A stretch of DNA of 64,000 bases from assembly GCF_000006565.2 (NCBI RefSeq), contig NC_031478.1:4984212-5048211 (forward strand), given 5' to 3'. Position 1 is the stretch's first letter; each line of letters begins with the position of its first letter. The notes beneath the pieces were generated by a model that was not told where the DNA came from, searched no databases, and was given only the letters and a program-made list of their open reading frames with translations. Shown here piece by piece: positions 11,733 through 22,353 of the stretch. The stretch is from Toxoplasma gondii ME49 (taxonomy: Eukaryota; Apicomplexa; Conoidasida; Eucoccidiorida; Sarcocystidae). The position numbers were made by a program, and so were the translations under genes.

Positions 11733-13260
11733 CTCGTAGACACCCTTTTTTGGAAATCTTCCCCAAATCTCCTGCTGTACGTATATATAATAAGATTCAC
11801 CGGTGTATCAATCTACGAGCACTAACGGAGCTGCACGCAAATGGAAGTAATCAATTCTTGTACGGTTTGTAAGTACTGAAGCGCTTTTGTATATTCGGTT
11901 TGAGTTTCGGACATGCTCATTCCTTGGACGGCTATTCGTACTTCACAGGTCAATGCATTCGCCATTCACGGTACCATCACTTGGCCACCGGGGAGTGACG
12001 GAACTCCTGTCGTGAAAACATCATCGCAGAAGGTGCTGCAAATGCAGCGAACATGATATGTTTGTTCCGTGGGGTTGCTGGGACGCCACCTCGAAATAGA
12101 TAAACTTTCACCGGCGTCACGACATAGACGGAGAACACGCGCAGTCGCGCACGAAGGAATTCGCGTGCGGCTGAAGTGATTCGTGAACAAGCCCAGGGTG
12201 TCGTGATCCAGAAGATGAAGCGCGGCTCTACTCGCGTGGTGGATCGATGACACCGTCGGAACGCCCGACACTTCTGTGACACAAGGTGCCGATCCAAGAA
12301 GGAGAACCTTCTGAAACGAGACGGTCTTCAACTCGCGAAGGGAAATATGTCCACGGACGAAACAAGAGAGGAATACAGATGCACCGAACCGGCGTCCAGT
12401 TTACCTTGGTGAACGGCACAATCTCCAAAGTTCGTCGGTGATAAGGAGAACGATAGAACCGGCGCTTCCAATCTCTGAAAACCTTGATGTGCCGCTGCGT
12501 CGCTCTTGCTTTTCTTGCTGCAGCTCTCTACTTATTTATTCGTGTTCTGCACTCTGGTTTGCCCGTCCTGTTTGCCAAGTGAAACCGACGAATGGGGTGA
12601 AAGGCGGCCTCTGCAGCAAGCGTTCATACTTTGTCTATTTCCCCGTCTTCCTCTACGTAAATAGCTCTGTCCACCCTCATGTCTCCCCCCTCCCCCTCCC
12701 CGAGGAAAAACACACACGTGTCGTTGGTCCTTCTCGTGACTTCGCGAGACGTAGACCGGCGGCAGATCCGTTTCCGAGATCACCTCATTATGCGAGAACC
12801 CCCGAGAAAAGAATGTGGGTGTCTGTCTTGGACACTTCGAGCCAGATTCAGTAACCGAGATCCGCAAGTGTCTGTCCTACGTTGTCCCGATGTGGAAACA
12901 TCTGATCGACTATCCGGAAAGTGTCCGCGTCTTCGGCGGTAGCCTGATCTCCTGAGGCACACCCAGTCTCTAAACCATCCATCGCCATCTACGGCGGGTG
13001 GAATGCGGTCTCGTTGAGTCCCAGGGTTCCCTTGGCACTGAGGTATGTATACGCGGGGTGTTCGAGTAGTTTTCGCTCTCGCTGTTAATAAACCTGATGA
13101 CCGTAACTTCCACTCTGAGCTGTCACTTACTAAACAAGGATACAGTATTCTGCAGCCGTTCATTACCCAGCTCAAGTGTGACATCTGAGACTCAACTCTT
13201 GTTCTCAGTTGCAGCGTAATATAGCGTATTTGTCTATTCTGCTAGGTTAGTCAAACAGGT
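11733..13260. other. Spacer between array units 1 and 2
   Basis: 11733-12355 is nearly identical to 20477-21112 downstream of copy 3. 12360-12900 is more loosely related to 21115-21500 plus 22050-22130, where the downstream copy has about 550 bp of extra sequence. From about 12900 the unit 2 upstream region begins. No gene is supported. Confidence 0.5.
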
Positions 13261-13263
13261 TCA

Positions 13264-13385
13264 TTCGTTACTGGGAAGTCCTTGGCATGTTTGAGACACA
13301 GATACCAACACACCACCAGTTGTGGACGGAACTGTCTTTAACACCGCAAAATAAACCAGAACATACCATTCTAAGTTGCGCTGGG
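13264..13385 (-). pseudogene. cob: Nuclear mitochondrial DNA fragment, cytochrome b C-terminal third (unit 2)
   Basis: The minus strand encodes LEWYVLVYFAVLKTVPSTTG, which aligns with the apicomplexan cytochrome b stretch EWYFLAYYAVLK followed by PSKTGG. It lies at the position in unit 2 that matches 7480-7605 in unit 1, and both are followed by related flanking sequence. It has no start or splice structure. Confidence 0.75.
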
Positions 13386-14121
13386 AACGAGATTTGGAAG
13401 TGACGCCCCTGCAGCGTCTTCGCAACCGTTGGCTTGTAAATACTGCAGCAGAGCACCTGCTCGCTGTCCTCTCGGGGCATCCGCGGACGAATACGCTGCA
13501 CTCGGGAATAGGAGCCGAGTCGGGCGTAGCGCGCTTCCCACACAGGGACCTGCGTGGCAGACTCCGGTTTACGGCAGGTGTGACCTGCTTTTTCCCGAAG
13601 AGAGCCACGCCCATTTTCGTCAACCGAGGACAGAGAGTGTTAGAACTGCGAGAGATCCTCGGGTTTTGCTGTGCATTGATTGGCCAGGAAGTAGGATGAG
13701 GAAATGCAAGGGGGCGTCACAAGACGTTGGCCCCAGAAACCAGCTTTTGGATGTTTCCCTTTACATCTCATCAAGCGCACCGCGTCGGCCAAGCGCACGG
13801 CTCACGCCGTCTCTGGGTTGATTTGATGCTTGCCACTTCCCCCGTCACATCCGTGGTACCATTGATCTTCAGGACCCAACTCGCAGTCTCTTTCTGCGTG
13901 TCTCAACGTTAATTCTGGCGAGCGTCAGATTCCTGAGCAGGTGTGGGTACGCAACATCACCGCGCCGGCACCAGCTTGGAAGCGGCGGCTTGCTACATCC
14001 TCTGGAGTCTGAGTCCAGCAGCAGGTCGATGCAAATGTAGAGTGCGGAACGAGTGAGGGAATTAGAGAGCGCCTCAGGACAAACTACTCGTTCGCACAGG
14101 AATGACGGTCTCTGCCGGAAA

Positions 14122-15658
14122 ATGCGATCACCGCGTTGTTGGAAGCGGACACACTTGTTCCTCGCGCTGACGTGTATCTCGGCAGCATCAAGGATTTACG
14201 CGATACCCCAAGCGTCCCTCCGGTGAGCGATGTTTCCATTTACCAGAGCAGCATTACGTCGCCCTTCGCAGAGACCATGGACCGTAGATGGGGTTTTGCC
14301 TACCGGTTCTAGACACTGTGTGCGCCCATAAGCAAGCGCGGAACGGTGAGGTCGTCAGGTTAGTGCTACCCTGACGCAGAGGCGGTTTCGTTCAGGTTAC
14401 TGAATGCAACTAGCTGTCTTGTTCCGTCTGAGGCCTGAAATCGATGGGGTTGTGGTATCTAGGCGTTATGGCTGTGGCTGGTGAGGCTGCGTGAGACAGT
14501 GGTGCTTGGCATCTGATTCCTTGCGTGTGCGGTCTGCTGGCATCGGATAATCGCAGCGGCCTACGCCAGGAGCACAACGAGGCGGTGAGCGGCCCGACGC
14601 GCTTTTCCGCTATTTTGCTAGGTGGTCGGCGAGACCGTCGGCAACCCACAGACAACGAATATGGATCCAGAGCGGACACCGCATCCACTCGACGATTGAC
14701 AGGTTTGGTAGCAAGGATCCTGGCGTCACCACCTGAGGAACAGGACGATGCTTTGGGGGCCTCAGCGAGAGGCGCTCGGTCCCGCCAACCCACTGGGTCG
14801 CCACCGCCTGTGCCGCTGGCACGAGCCGAGAGTTCACGAAGCGCTGTCCGCCCCGATTTTGGAACTGGCTCCGGTTCAGTCACATATGAGGGCTTTGGTA
14901 CAGCTCGGCCTCCTCCGCCGCAGGTGGGGGTGCGCGCGCTTTCGGGAGTGGGAACATTGGGCCGTCCTCGGGCCCAGTCTTGTCATGCGTGCCAAAGACG
15001 AGAGATGATTTCGACAACTGCGTTGCGGTTGTTCTTGTCAGCGGCGGCCGAGGCACAGGCGGTACGGGAAGAGATGTCACGTCTGATTTTCGACGAGAAC
15101 ATGTCACTGGGAAACCAGTCATTTGACACAGCGTCTGCCGCAGGCGTGTCGGCCCGGCTGCGGGACCTGCATGAACAGGTGCATCAGCTGGATAACACTC
15201 TGCGAGACTACGGCATGCAGAGGCGGGTGCAATTCCGCAATGCACGATTTGACCAAGTCCGCCAGAACTCATTTGATGACATGCGTGTCGTACGGAGGCT
15301 ACAGCGACTCTTCGCGGTACACTGGCCTGCAGCTCCCCGCTTTGGTCCTCTGGCGGCCCAAGGAGTGGCGGCTCCAGGGCAAGCTCCGCCTCCGCAAGGC
15401 CCAGGCCCGCCTATCCCAGGCGTGGACCCGCCGCAGGTAGTCCCAGGCCACCTTGCCCAGGGTCCGGGTGCAGGCCCACCTCAGCTAGGCCCAGGCGCGG
15501 CTGCCGCGGGCCAAGGCCCACCTCTCCCGGGGCAAGGCCCCCCTTTCCCAGCGCAAGGCCCACATCCTCCACGAGGGCACCCTCCGGGACCTCCACAGCC
15601 TGGACAGAACGTCTTTGGATTGCGTCCGCCTAGGAGCCCGGGTAGCTTCAACAGGTGA
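14122..15658 (+). CDS. Secreted array-family protein, copy 2
   Basis: Exons 14122-14222 and 14500-15658 encode 419 residues. The 101-nt first exon gives a signal peptide almost identical to copy 1 (MRSPRCWKRTHLFLALTC). The intron (277 nt) and splice sites are the same as in copy 1. The first 128 or so residues of exon 2 are nearly identical to copies 1 and 3. The centre (about residues 175-320) is strongly divergent: CHAC replaces CYAC and the following helices differ. The C-terminal quarter is an enlarged Pro/Gly-rich region of PGQAPPP and QGPPLP type ending PPRSPGSFNR. No domain is recognised. The 5' flank is almost identical to copy 1 and the 3' flank to copy 3, so the locus looks like a conversion mosaic. 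Confidence 0.6.
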
Positions 15659-16870
15659 CCGTGGTCGTTGTCTGCAAGCGGACTACGGCTCTCTTGGGGG
15701 GTGCTCGAATGAGGCTTTGGAGGGGGGAGCAAGCAGACAGGAAGTAGGCAGGGTGTGTTTTCCCGAGATTCGTTGCTTGTCGGAGTCGAGGGCAATCCAG
15801 GATCGTGGAAACCTTCCGTTGGCCACGCATGTCGCAGTCTGTCTATGTGTAGTGGAACCGCGTGGAATTGGGTTTCGGTATCCCGGCGCCTCTCGCAGTG
15901 ACAACATCGAGGCATCTGCGCGAAGCTAGGGACGTCATGAGAAGGTGCTATGCTGGGAGGAGAGCGGCCAGAGTTCTCGGCAGGAAATATGCTATGGCTT
16001 TTCAAAATTCTTCCCTCGAGGAGGTCGTAGCAAACAGGCACCATGTCATTGTTCTGGACAAATTCGACACGCATCCCAATCAGCTGTGCGCTGACGAATC
16101 GCAGTTACCGGTGGGGATTGCGTTCAAAGGTGTTGAATCCCGCCTTGATGGTCAAGCGCACGAACTGCTAGTTCCTGAACAAGCAAATGCCGCGGCCGGG
16201 AATGTCCTACTGGCTTGTCAGCCATTGCTCGAGGAGTTCACGGCGGTAGAGTTACGACTGCGAGTCTCTTTTCGCTGGTAGTCATTGAGACAAGTTTTCC
16301 AGGCGGTCTGTTCGATGACGCGGTCCGCCTTGTCAAGGGTTTTTTGGGAGGGTGGCTAGGCCTGTGTTCGCGATTCAGTGGGAGCGGAGCTCGCAGACGT
16401 CGCATTATAAAATAGACTCAGATACTGCGGTCCGTCGTGACTCACCCGCATGAGGGGGTGCTGGTCGCCGCCTGCGGCAAATCGGGCCTGTGTGCTTGCG
16501 CCAAGAGGATGCTGGCACACAACTCCAATGCCCGTCAGAGTCTGTGTACTTGTGATGGGACATAGCGACAGTGTCCGCATTACCTGGACCTGCAGGCCGT
16601 GAGAGACAGTACGGCTGCTCCAGGGAGTTAAACGCGAAAACAGTTACGCACGGGCCAATCGTGGCGTCGATGGTGATAAGATTGCCCGAGTAGCCCATAG
16701 GCTTTGCGATGTGAGGAGAGGGATTTTCGCACGTTGTCGTCGTATGTTTTTCATTCGCGTTTCCCTTGCTTTGGCTGAGACGTTGAGTGAGTTTGTAGAA
16801 CGAACGCCCCAAAGTGTTTCTACATGCGCTGTACCGATATTAGAGCATCTAGTCCGATAATCGGAAAATC
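15659..16870. other. Downstream segment of array unit 2
   Basis: 15659-16420 is nearly identical to 19492-20247 after copy 3. It contains a 139-codon open frame (GTG at 15862 to 16281) that is intact in both copies but has no ATG at its head, no phase-compatible splice to the upstream exon and no intact relative after copy 1. I therefore do not call it a gene. 16426-16640 matches 10981-11200 of unit 1. Confidence 0.45.
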
Positions 16871-17907
16871 AACGTTTCATTGATGTTTGCTTCCACTCCT
16901 TGCCACGACGGGTGTTTCTACCTCGATGCCTGCGGCGGGTGGCATGCGACGACTGTAAAGGACCACCGGTCAGGGTGCTTCGAGATGCGTGTACGCGGAG
17001 CGCTCGAGTGATTTGCTGTCGCTGTTACGAGTGATCATAAGAAACTCCCCCACTGAGCTTCCACTCATTAAATCAGGCGACATACTGCACCCACACGTTC
17101 TTCACCCAGTCCACGAATTCCACATGACGGTAAAAATTCGTTCCTAGTTTCAATCTAAAGCAGCCTTACCTTCTCATGGTGTTTTCTGTGGCTGCTGAAG
17201 GCGGAGCTGTGGGGAATTGTGGGTTGCGCAAGACCGCGTGAGCGACAAATGGCAGCGTGCCACACAGTGACTCGGTTGTGACCCGTGGGAACAGCAGCCG
17301 ATTCGGGCAGAGGAGCGCTCCTACCGATGATACCGCGCGGCAGACGCGGCCTTCCAACAAGTCGGAGGTTGCTGTATCGTATGGGAGCGACGCACATTTC
17401 AGCAGTCAAGACCCAAGTGCGCTAGAGCAACAAGACAGCGTTGCTTTTCATACGCGTTTTCGACTAGTGTTCTTGGACAAGGAGATGCACGGGGGCCTCA
17501 CGAGGCATTCGCTCCGGAACAAAATGGGCTTTCAAATTGTACCGTCCTCGTCTCGCCGTGCGCGCAGTGCCGGCGTAACACACAAGGCTCACGGCGTCTC
17601 TGGGTCGATCGGCTCTCTGCGACGGCTTCTTTCTCGTCATTGCTGCCTCTGATCTTGAATGTCCATCTCACACGCCGGTTAACACGGTTCTTCACTTTAC
17701 TTGTGGATAGCCTCAGATTCCTGTGTAACCGTAGGTTCGCCACATCACCGCGCAGGAACTAGCAGTGACGCGACCTCTTGGCGAGGTCTAGTGTATGCGC
17801 ACACCTCGAGGTCGATGCCAATCCAAATGGAGAAATGTGTCTGGGTCGCAAAGCGCCCCCCTGGACGGGCAACATTCTGCCATTGGAAAGAGCGCCTCTG
17901 CTGGAAA

Positions 17908-19491
17908 ATGGGGTTGCTGCGTTCTCAGACGCGGAACCTGTTGTTCCTTGCGCTGACGTGCCTCTCGGCAACATCGGGCGTTTTTGCGATTCCCCAAACA
18001 ACCCCACGGTAAGCGTAATTCTGAAGGACCACAGCTGAGAGCTCACGTTCGGGCAAGTACCATTTTCTGCCGGGTCCAGACGCTGTGTCCGCCTATCCGC
18101 AACAAGAAGAGGGTGACCTTGTTAGATTAGTGCTTCCTTCAAGGCAAGGCATCGTTCGCTCAGGCGAGTGAAAGCAACAGCCTTGTTTAGTCGAAGGCCC
18201 GTAGACCATAGGGTGTCGGGGTTGAGGTGTTATGGCTGTGGCTGGTGAGGCCGCGTGAGACAGTCGTGCTTGGCATCTGATTCCTTGCGTGTGCGGTCTG
18301 CTGGCATCGGATAATCGCAGCGGCCTACGCCAGGAGCACAACGAGGCGGTGAGCGGCCCGACACGCTTTTCCGCTATTTTGCTAGGTGGTCGGCGAGACC
18401 GTCGGCAACCCACAGACAACGAATATGGATCCAGAGCGGACACCGCATCTACTCGACGATTGACAGGTTTGGTATCAAGGATCCTGGCGTCACCACCTGA
18501 GGAACAGGACGATGCTTTGGGGGCCTCAGCGAGAGGCGCTCGGTCGCGCCAACCCACTGGGTCGCCACCGCCTGTGCCGCTGGCACGAGCCGAGAGTTCA
18601 CGAAGCGCTGTCCGTCCCGAATTTGGAACTGGCGCCGGTTCAGTCACATATGAGGGCTTTGGTACAGCTCGGCCTCCTCCGCCGCAGGTGGGAGTGCGCG
18701 CGCTTTCAGGAGTGAGACCGTTGGGCGACCCTCGAGCTCGACTATGTTCTGCATGTAAAAACAAGCACTTGACTGCGAGAGCTGCCGCGCGGTTGTTCCT
18801 TTCTGCGGCGGCCGAAGGACAGAGGATACGGGACCAGATGTCCGGTCTAATTTTCGAGGAGAACAGGGCACGGGGAAGCCACTCGGATTCCACGGGTTCT
18901 TCAGGCGACATATCTTCTCGTTTACGCGAGCTGCATGTACAGATGCTTCGAGCTGATACCCTGGCTCGAGTCTATGCGAGAGATAGACAGATGCGTTCAC
19001 ACTCATCAGCGTATCAGGAAGCGCGCAACCAGGACATCGAAAACATGCAAGTGGAACGCCGTTTGCGGGCGCTCATCCCGCGACCTGGACCCCCGCATCC
19101 TCCCCCTGCCCCTTCGAGGGCCCAAGGTGTTTTGCGCCCGGTTCGCCCTCCCCTTCCCCAAGGCCAAGCCCGCGAACGACCTCCACGAGACCCAGGACCT
19201 CCTTACATAGTCGCGGGCGCGCCTCCCGTGAATCTAGGAGGACGGCCACCTCACCTACGCCCAGGCCTTCCTGCGGCGAGACAAGGCCCCCCTTTCCCAG
19301 GGCAAGGCCCCCCTTTCCCAGCGCAAGGCCCACCTCTCCCAGGGCAAGGCCCCCCTTTCCCAGCGCAAGGCCCCCCTCTCCCAGCGCAAGGCCCACATCC
19401 TCCACGAGGGCACCCTCCGGGACCTCCACAGCCTGGACAGAACGTCTTTGGATTGCGTCCGCCTAGGAGCCCGGGTAGCTTCAACAGGTGA
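17908..19491 (+). CDS. Secreted array-family protein, copy 3
   Basis: Exons 17908-18008 and 18264-19491 encode 442 residues. Exon 1 is diverged from copies 1 and 2 but keeps length, phase and a clear signal peptide (MGLLRSQTRNLLFLALTC.., GVFA|IPQ). Its donor CG|GTAAGC is the best of the three. The intron is 255 nt. The first roughly 128 residues encoded by exon 2 are nearly identical to the other copies. The central region carries CSAC and a distinct helical segment. The Pro/Gly tail contains five in-frame 21-bp repeats of QGPPFPG/QGPPLPA type (about 19282-19390) and ends PPRSPGSFNR. That purifying or conversion pressure maintained the exon 1 structure while its sequence drifted supports a real two-exon gene. 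Function is unknown. Confidence 0.62.
19282..19390 (+). repeat. 21-bp coding repeats (QGPPxPx heptads)
   Basis: About five tandem 21-bp units of the type caaggcccccctttcccag encode Gln-Gly-Pro-Pro-Phe/Leu-Pro-Gly/Ala heptads in copy 3. Copy 2 has about three and copy 1 has none intact, so the tail length varies with repeat number. Confidence 0.8.
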
Positions 19492-20344
19492 CCGTGGTCG
19501 TTGTCTGCAAGCGGACTACGGCTCTCTTGGGGGGTGCTCGAATGAGGCTTTGGAGGGGGGAGCAAGCAGACAGGAAGTAGGCAGGGTGTGTTTTCCTGAG
19601 ATTCGTTGCTTGTCGGAGTCGAGGGCAATCCAGGATCGTGGAAACCTTCCGTTGGCCACGCATGTCGCAGTCTGTCTATGTGTAGTGGAACCGCGTGGAA
19701 TTGGGTTTCGGTATCCCGGCGCCTCTCGCAGTGACAACATCGAGGCATCTGCGCGAAGCTAGGGACGTCATGAGAAGGTGCTATGCTGGGAGGAGAGCGG
19801 CCAGAGTTCTCGGCAGGAAATATGCTATGGCTTTTCAAAATTCTTCCCTCGAGGAGGTCGTAGCAAACAGGCACCATGTCATTGTTCTGGACAAATTCGG
19901 CAGGCATCCCAATCAGCTGTGCGCTGACGAATCGCAGTTACCGGTGGCGATTGCGTTCAAAGGTGTTGAATCCCGCCTTGATGGTCAAGCGCACGAACTG
20001 CTAGTTCCTGAACAAGCAAATGCCGCGGCCGGGAATGTCCTACTGGCTTGTCAGCCATTGCTCGAGGAGTTCATGGCGGTAGAGTTACGACTGCGAGTCT
20101 CTTTTCGCTGGTAGTCATTGAGACAAGTTTTCCAGGCGGTCTGTTCGATGACGCGGTCCGCCTTGTCAAGGGTTTTTTGGGAAGGTGGCTAGGCCTGTGT
20201 TCGCGATTCAGTGGGAGCGGAGCTCGCAGACATCGCATGATAGAATAGACTGAGCTCAACCATGACAGACGTGTTATCAGTGTGGTTCTCTCGTCGAAAC
20301 ATTCCACGTTACAGCGCCTGACAATCTATGGCGGCACCGAGCGT

Positions 20345-20476
20345 CTCAGCGATGTGACATGTTTGTGATTTGAAGAAAAATATGTGTACTCAGCGATGTG
20401 ACATGTTTGTGATTTGAAGAAAAGTATGTGTACTCAGCGATGTGACATGTTTGTGATTTGAAGAAAAATATGTGTA
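20345..20476. repeat. 44-bp minisatellite, three copies
   Basis: The units begin at 20345, 20389 and 20433 and match the four-copy array at 11558-11732. The surrounding 20230-21112 duplicates 11470-12355 almost exactly, so copy number changed after the segment was duplicated. Confidence 0.9.
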
Positions 20477-22353
20477 CTCGTAGACACCCTTTTTTGGAAA
20501 TCTTCCCCATCTCTCCTGCTGTACGTATATATAATTGGATTCACCGGTGTATCAATCTACGAGCACTAACGGAGCTGCACGCAAATGGAAGTAATCAATT
20601 CTTGTACGGTTTGTAAGTACTGAAGCGCTTTTGTATATTCGGTTTGAGTTTCGGACATGCTCATTCCTTGGACGGCTATTCGTACTTCACAGGTCAATGC
20701 ATTCGCCATTCACGGTACCATCACTTGGCCACCGGGGAGTGACGGAACTCCTGTCGTGAAAAACATCATCGCAGAAGGTGCTGCAAATGCAGCGAACATG
20801 ATATGTTTGTTCCGTGGGGTTGCTGGGACGCCACCTCGAAATAGATAAACTTTCACCGGCGTCACGACATAGACGGAGAACACGCGCAGTCGCGCACGAA
20901 GGAATTCGCGTGCGGCTGAAGTGATTCGTGAACAAGCCCAGGGTGTCGTGATCCAGAAGATGAAGCGCGGCTCTACTCGCGTGGTGGATCGATGACACCG
21001 TCGGAACGCCCGACACTTCTGTGACACAAGGTGCCGATCCAAGAAGGAGAACCTTCTGAAACGAGACGGTCTTCAACTCGCGAAGGGAAATATGTCCACG
21101 GACGAAACAAGAGGAAAATGAGTGCATGCAACCGGCTTTCTGTTTACCTTTGTGATTTTCCCACCCGTGAGAGTTCGTCTCCGTTGCCGACAAGAAGAGA
21201 AACGGCGCTTCCAGTCTCTGAAAACCTTGATGTGACGATGCGTCACTCTTGCTTTTCGTGCTGGGGTTCTCCGTTTCTTTTTTCGTATTCTAGACTTTGT
21301 TCTGCGTCGTGTTTTCCAAGCGAGACTGCCGATGGAAGGAAAGGTCACCTTTGCGGCAAGCGTACCTACTTTGTCGATTTCCTCGTCTTCTTGCTACGTG
21401 CGTAGCCCTGTCCAGCCTCCTGTCTCCCCCACCCCCCTAGAAAAAACAAACACGCTTGGCCTTCGACGGTCTCGTGCTCCAATCAACCAGGTTAATATGT
21501 TCCTTAGACAGACCACCTCGAAAACACCAAAAAAACACTCAGTCAACCGTCTATTCTCCGGCCTCTTTCGTGTTTTATGGCATAAACAGAAGTGTAAGCC
21601 TGCCTCACTCAAGGTTCTACATCAAAACGCGACGTTTTCTGACCGCCTGGTGCGCCTTAACAGCAACACCAGTTTCTGGTGATACTCTATAGAGTCATTT
21701 GAAACAACGACGCCTTCATCCCGAAAATTGAATCATAAGGAATCACGGTCGCTGCTGTTATAGAGCACCAAAGCTTGTCCACCTTGGACACATTCGGGGT
21801 TGTCATTCCCTCCACCTCTAACCACAAACCAATTGGAACGCACTTCGTGATCCATTTGAGGTGGAAGGATACCGAACCTTGTGCTCTTCATAAAAAACAC
21901 CAGGAACGTGCTGCATTTTCAAGAAGTCGCACACCTAAACAGCTTCCAGATCTCTTGAAACACACGAAGAACAAGATGTCTTCTTCAGCTTCTTCGAAGG
22001 TCATGGCCATACAACAAAGACTGTCGGCCTTTGTTGTCTTTATGTTCCGTCGAGACGTAGATCGGTGGCAGTTTCGTGGTGTCTGTATGGGGCATCTGGA
22101 GCCAGAGTCGGCATCCTAGGTCCTGCAGCTTCTGTATCCGTGTTGAGGCAACGTGAAAAAGGCGGATCGACTAGGCTGTTGTGTCAAGGCTCGTCATGGG
22201 TCTCACAATCAGTCCAAAAGAAGTTGGGTGTCAGTACCGTATAACATAACTGAAGCCAGACTCCGCGTCGTAGGCATTGTCCGAAGTCGTAGGTAATTTG
22301 AATTTTCTTCGGAATAGCCTGTCCGTGCAGGGGCTGAGAGAAGCCCAGAAAAG
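20477..22353. other. End of the array and 5' flank of the formyltransferase
   Basis: 20477-21112 duplicates 11733-12355. 21115-22130 is a diverged relative of 12360-12900 with about 550 bp of extra sequence near 21480-22050. From about 22150 no similarity to the array is visible, and the sequence to 22353 is presumed promoter and 5' UTR. No gene is supported. Confidence 0.45.

Larger units (their letters stand above)
7140..22150. repeat. Three-unit degenerate tandem array carrying secreted-protein genes
   Basis: Three homologous units follow one another. They can be anchored by the shared sequence around tatacgcgggg at 7259, 13047 and the related site at 16989, giving unequal spacings of about 5.8 and 3.9 kb. 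Each unit has upstream non-coding DNA, a signal-peptide exon, a main exon and a downstream segment. Identity varies sharply along the units. The tracts 8715-9380 and 14040-14700 are almost identical, as are 15545-16420 and 19380-20250. A further pair, 11470-12355 and 20230-21112, is nearly identical and includes a 44-bp minisatellite. Unit 3 lacks some segments present in units 1 and 2. Confidence 0.8.

Noticed and set aside
15862..16281. 139-codon open frame conserved after copies 2 and 3
   Set aside because: The two copies are almost identical DNA, so conservation is not evidence of coding. There is no ATG, no matching splice phase and no intact version after copy 1.
18093..18911. Long minus-strand open frame (272 codons) opposite copy 3, with shorter versions opposite copies 1 and 2
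   Set aside because: It overlaps the intron and conserved part of the plus-strand genes, has no signal peptide or splice structure, and its length differs between copies. The plus-strand model has a shared signal-peptide exon and phase.
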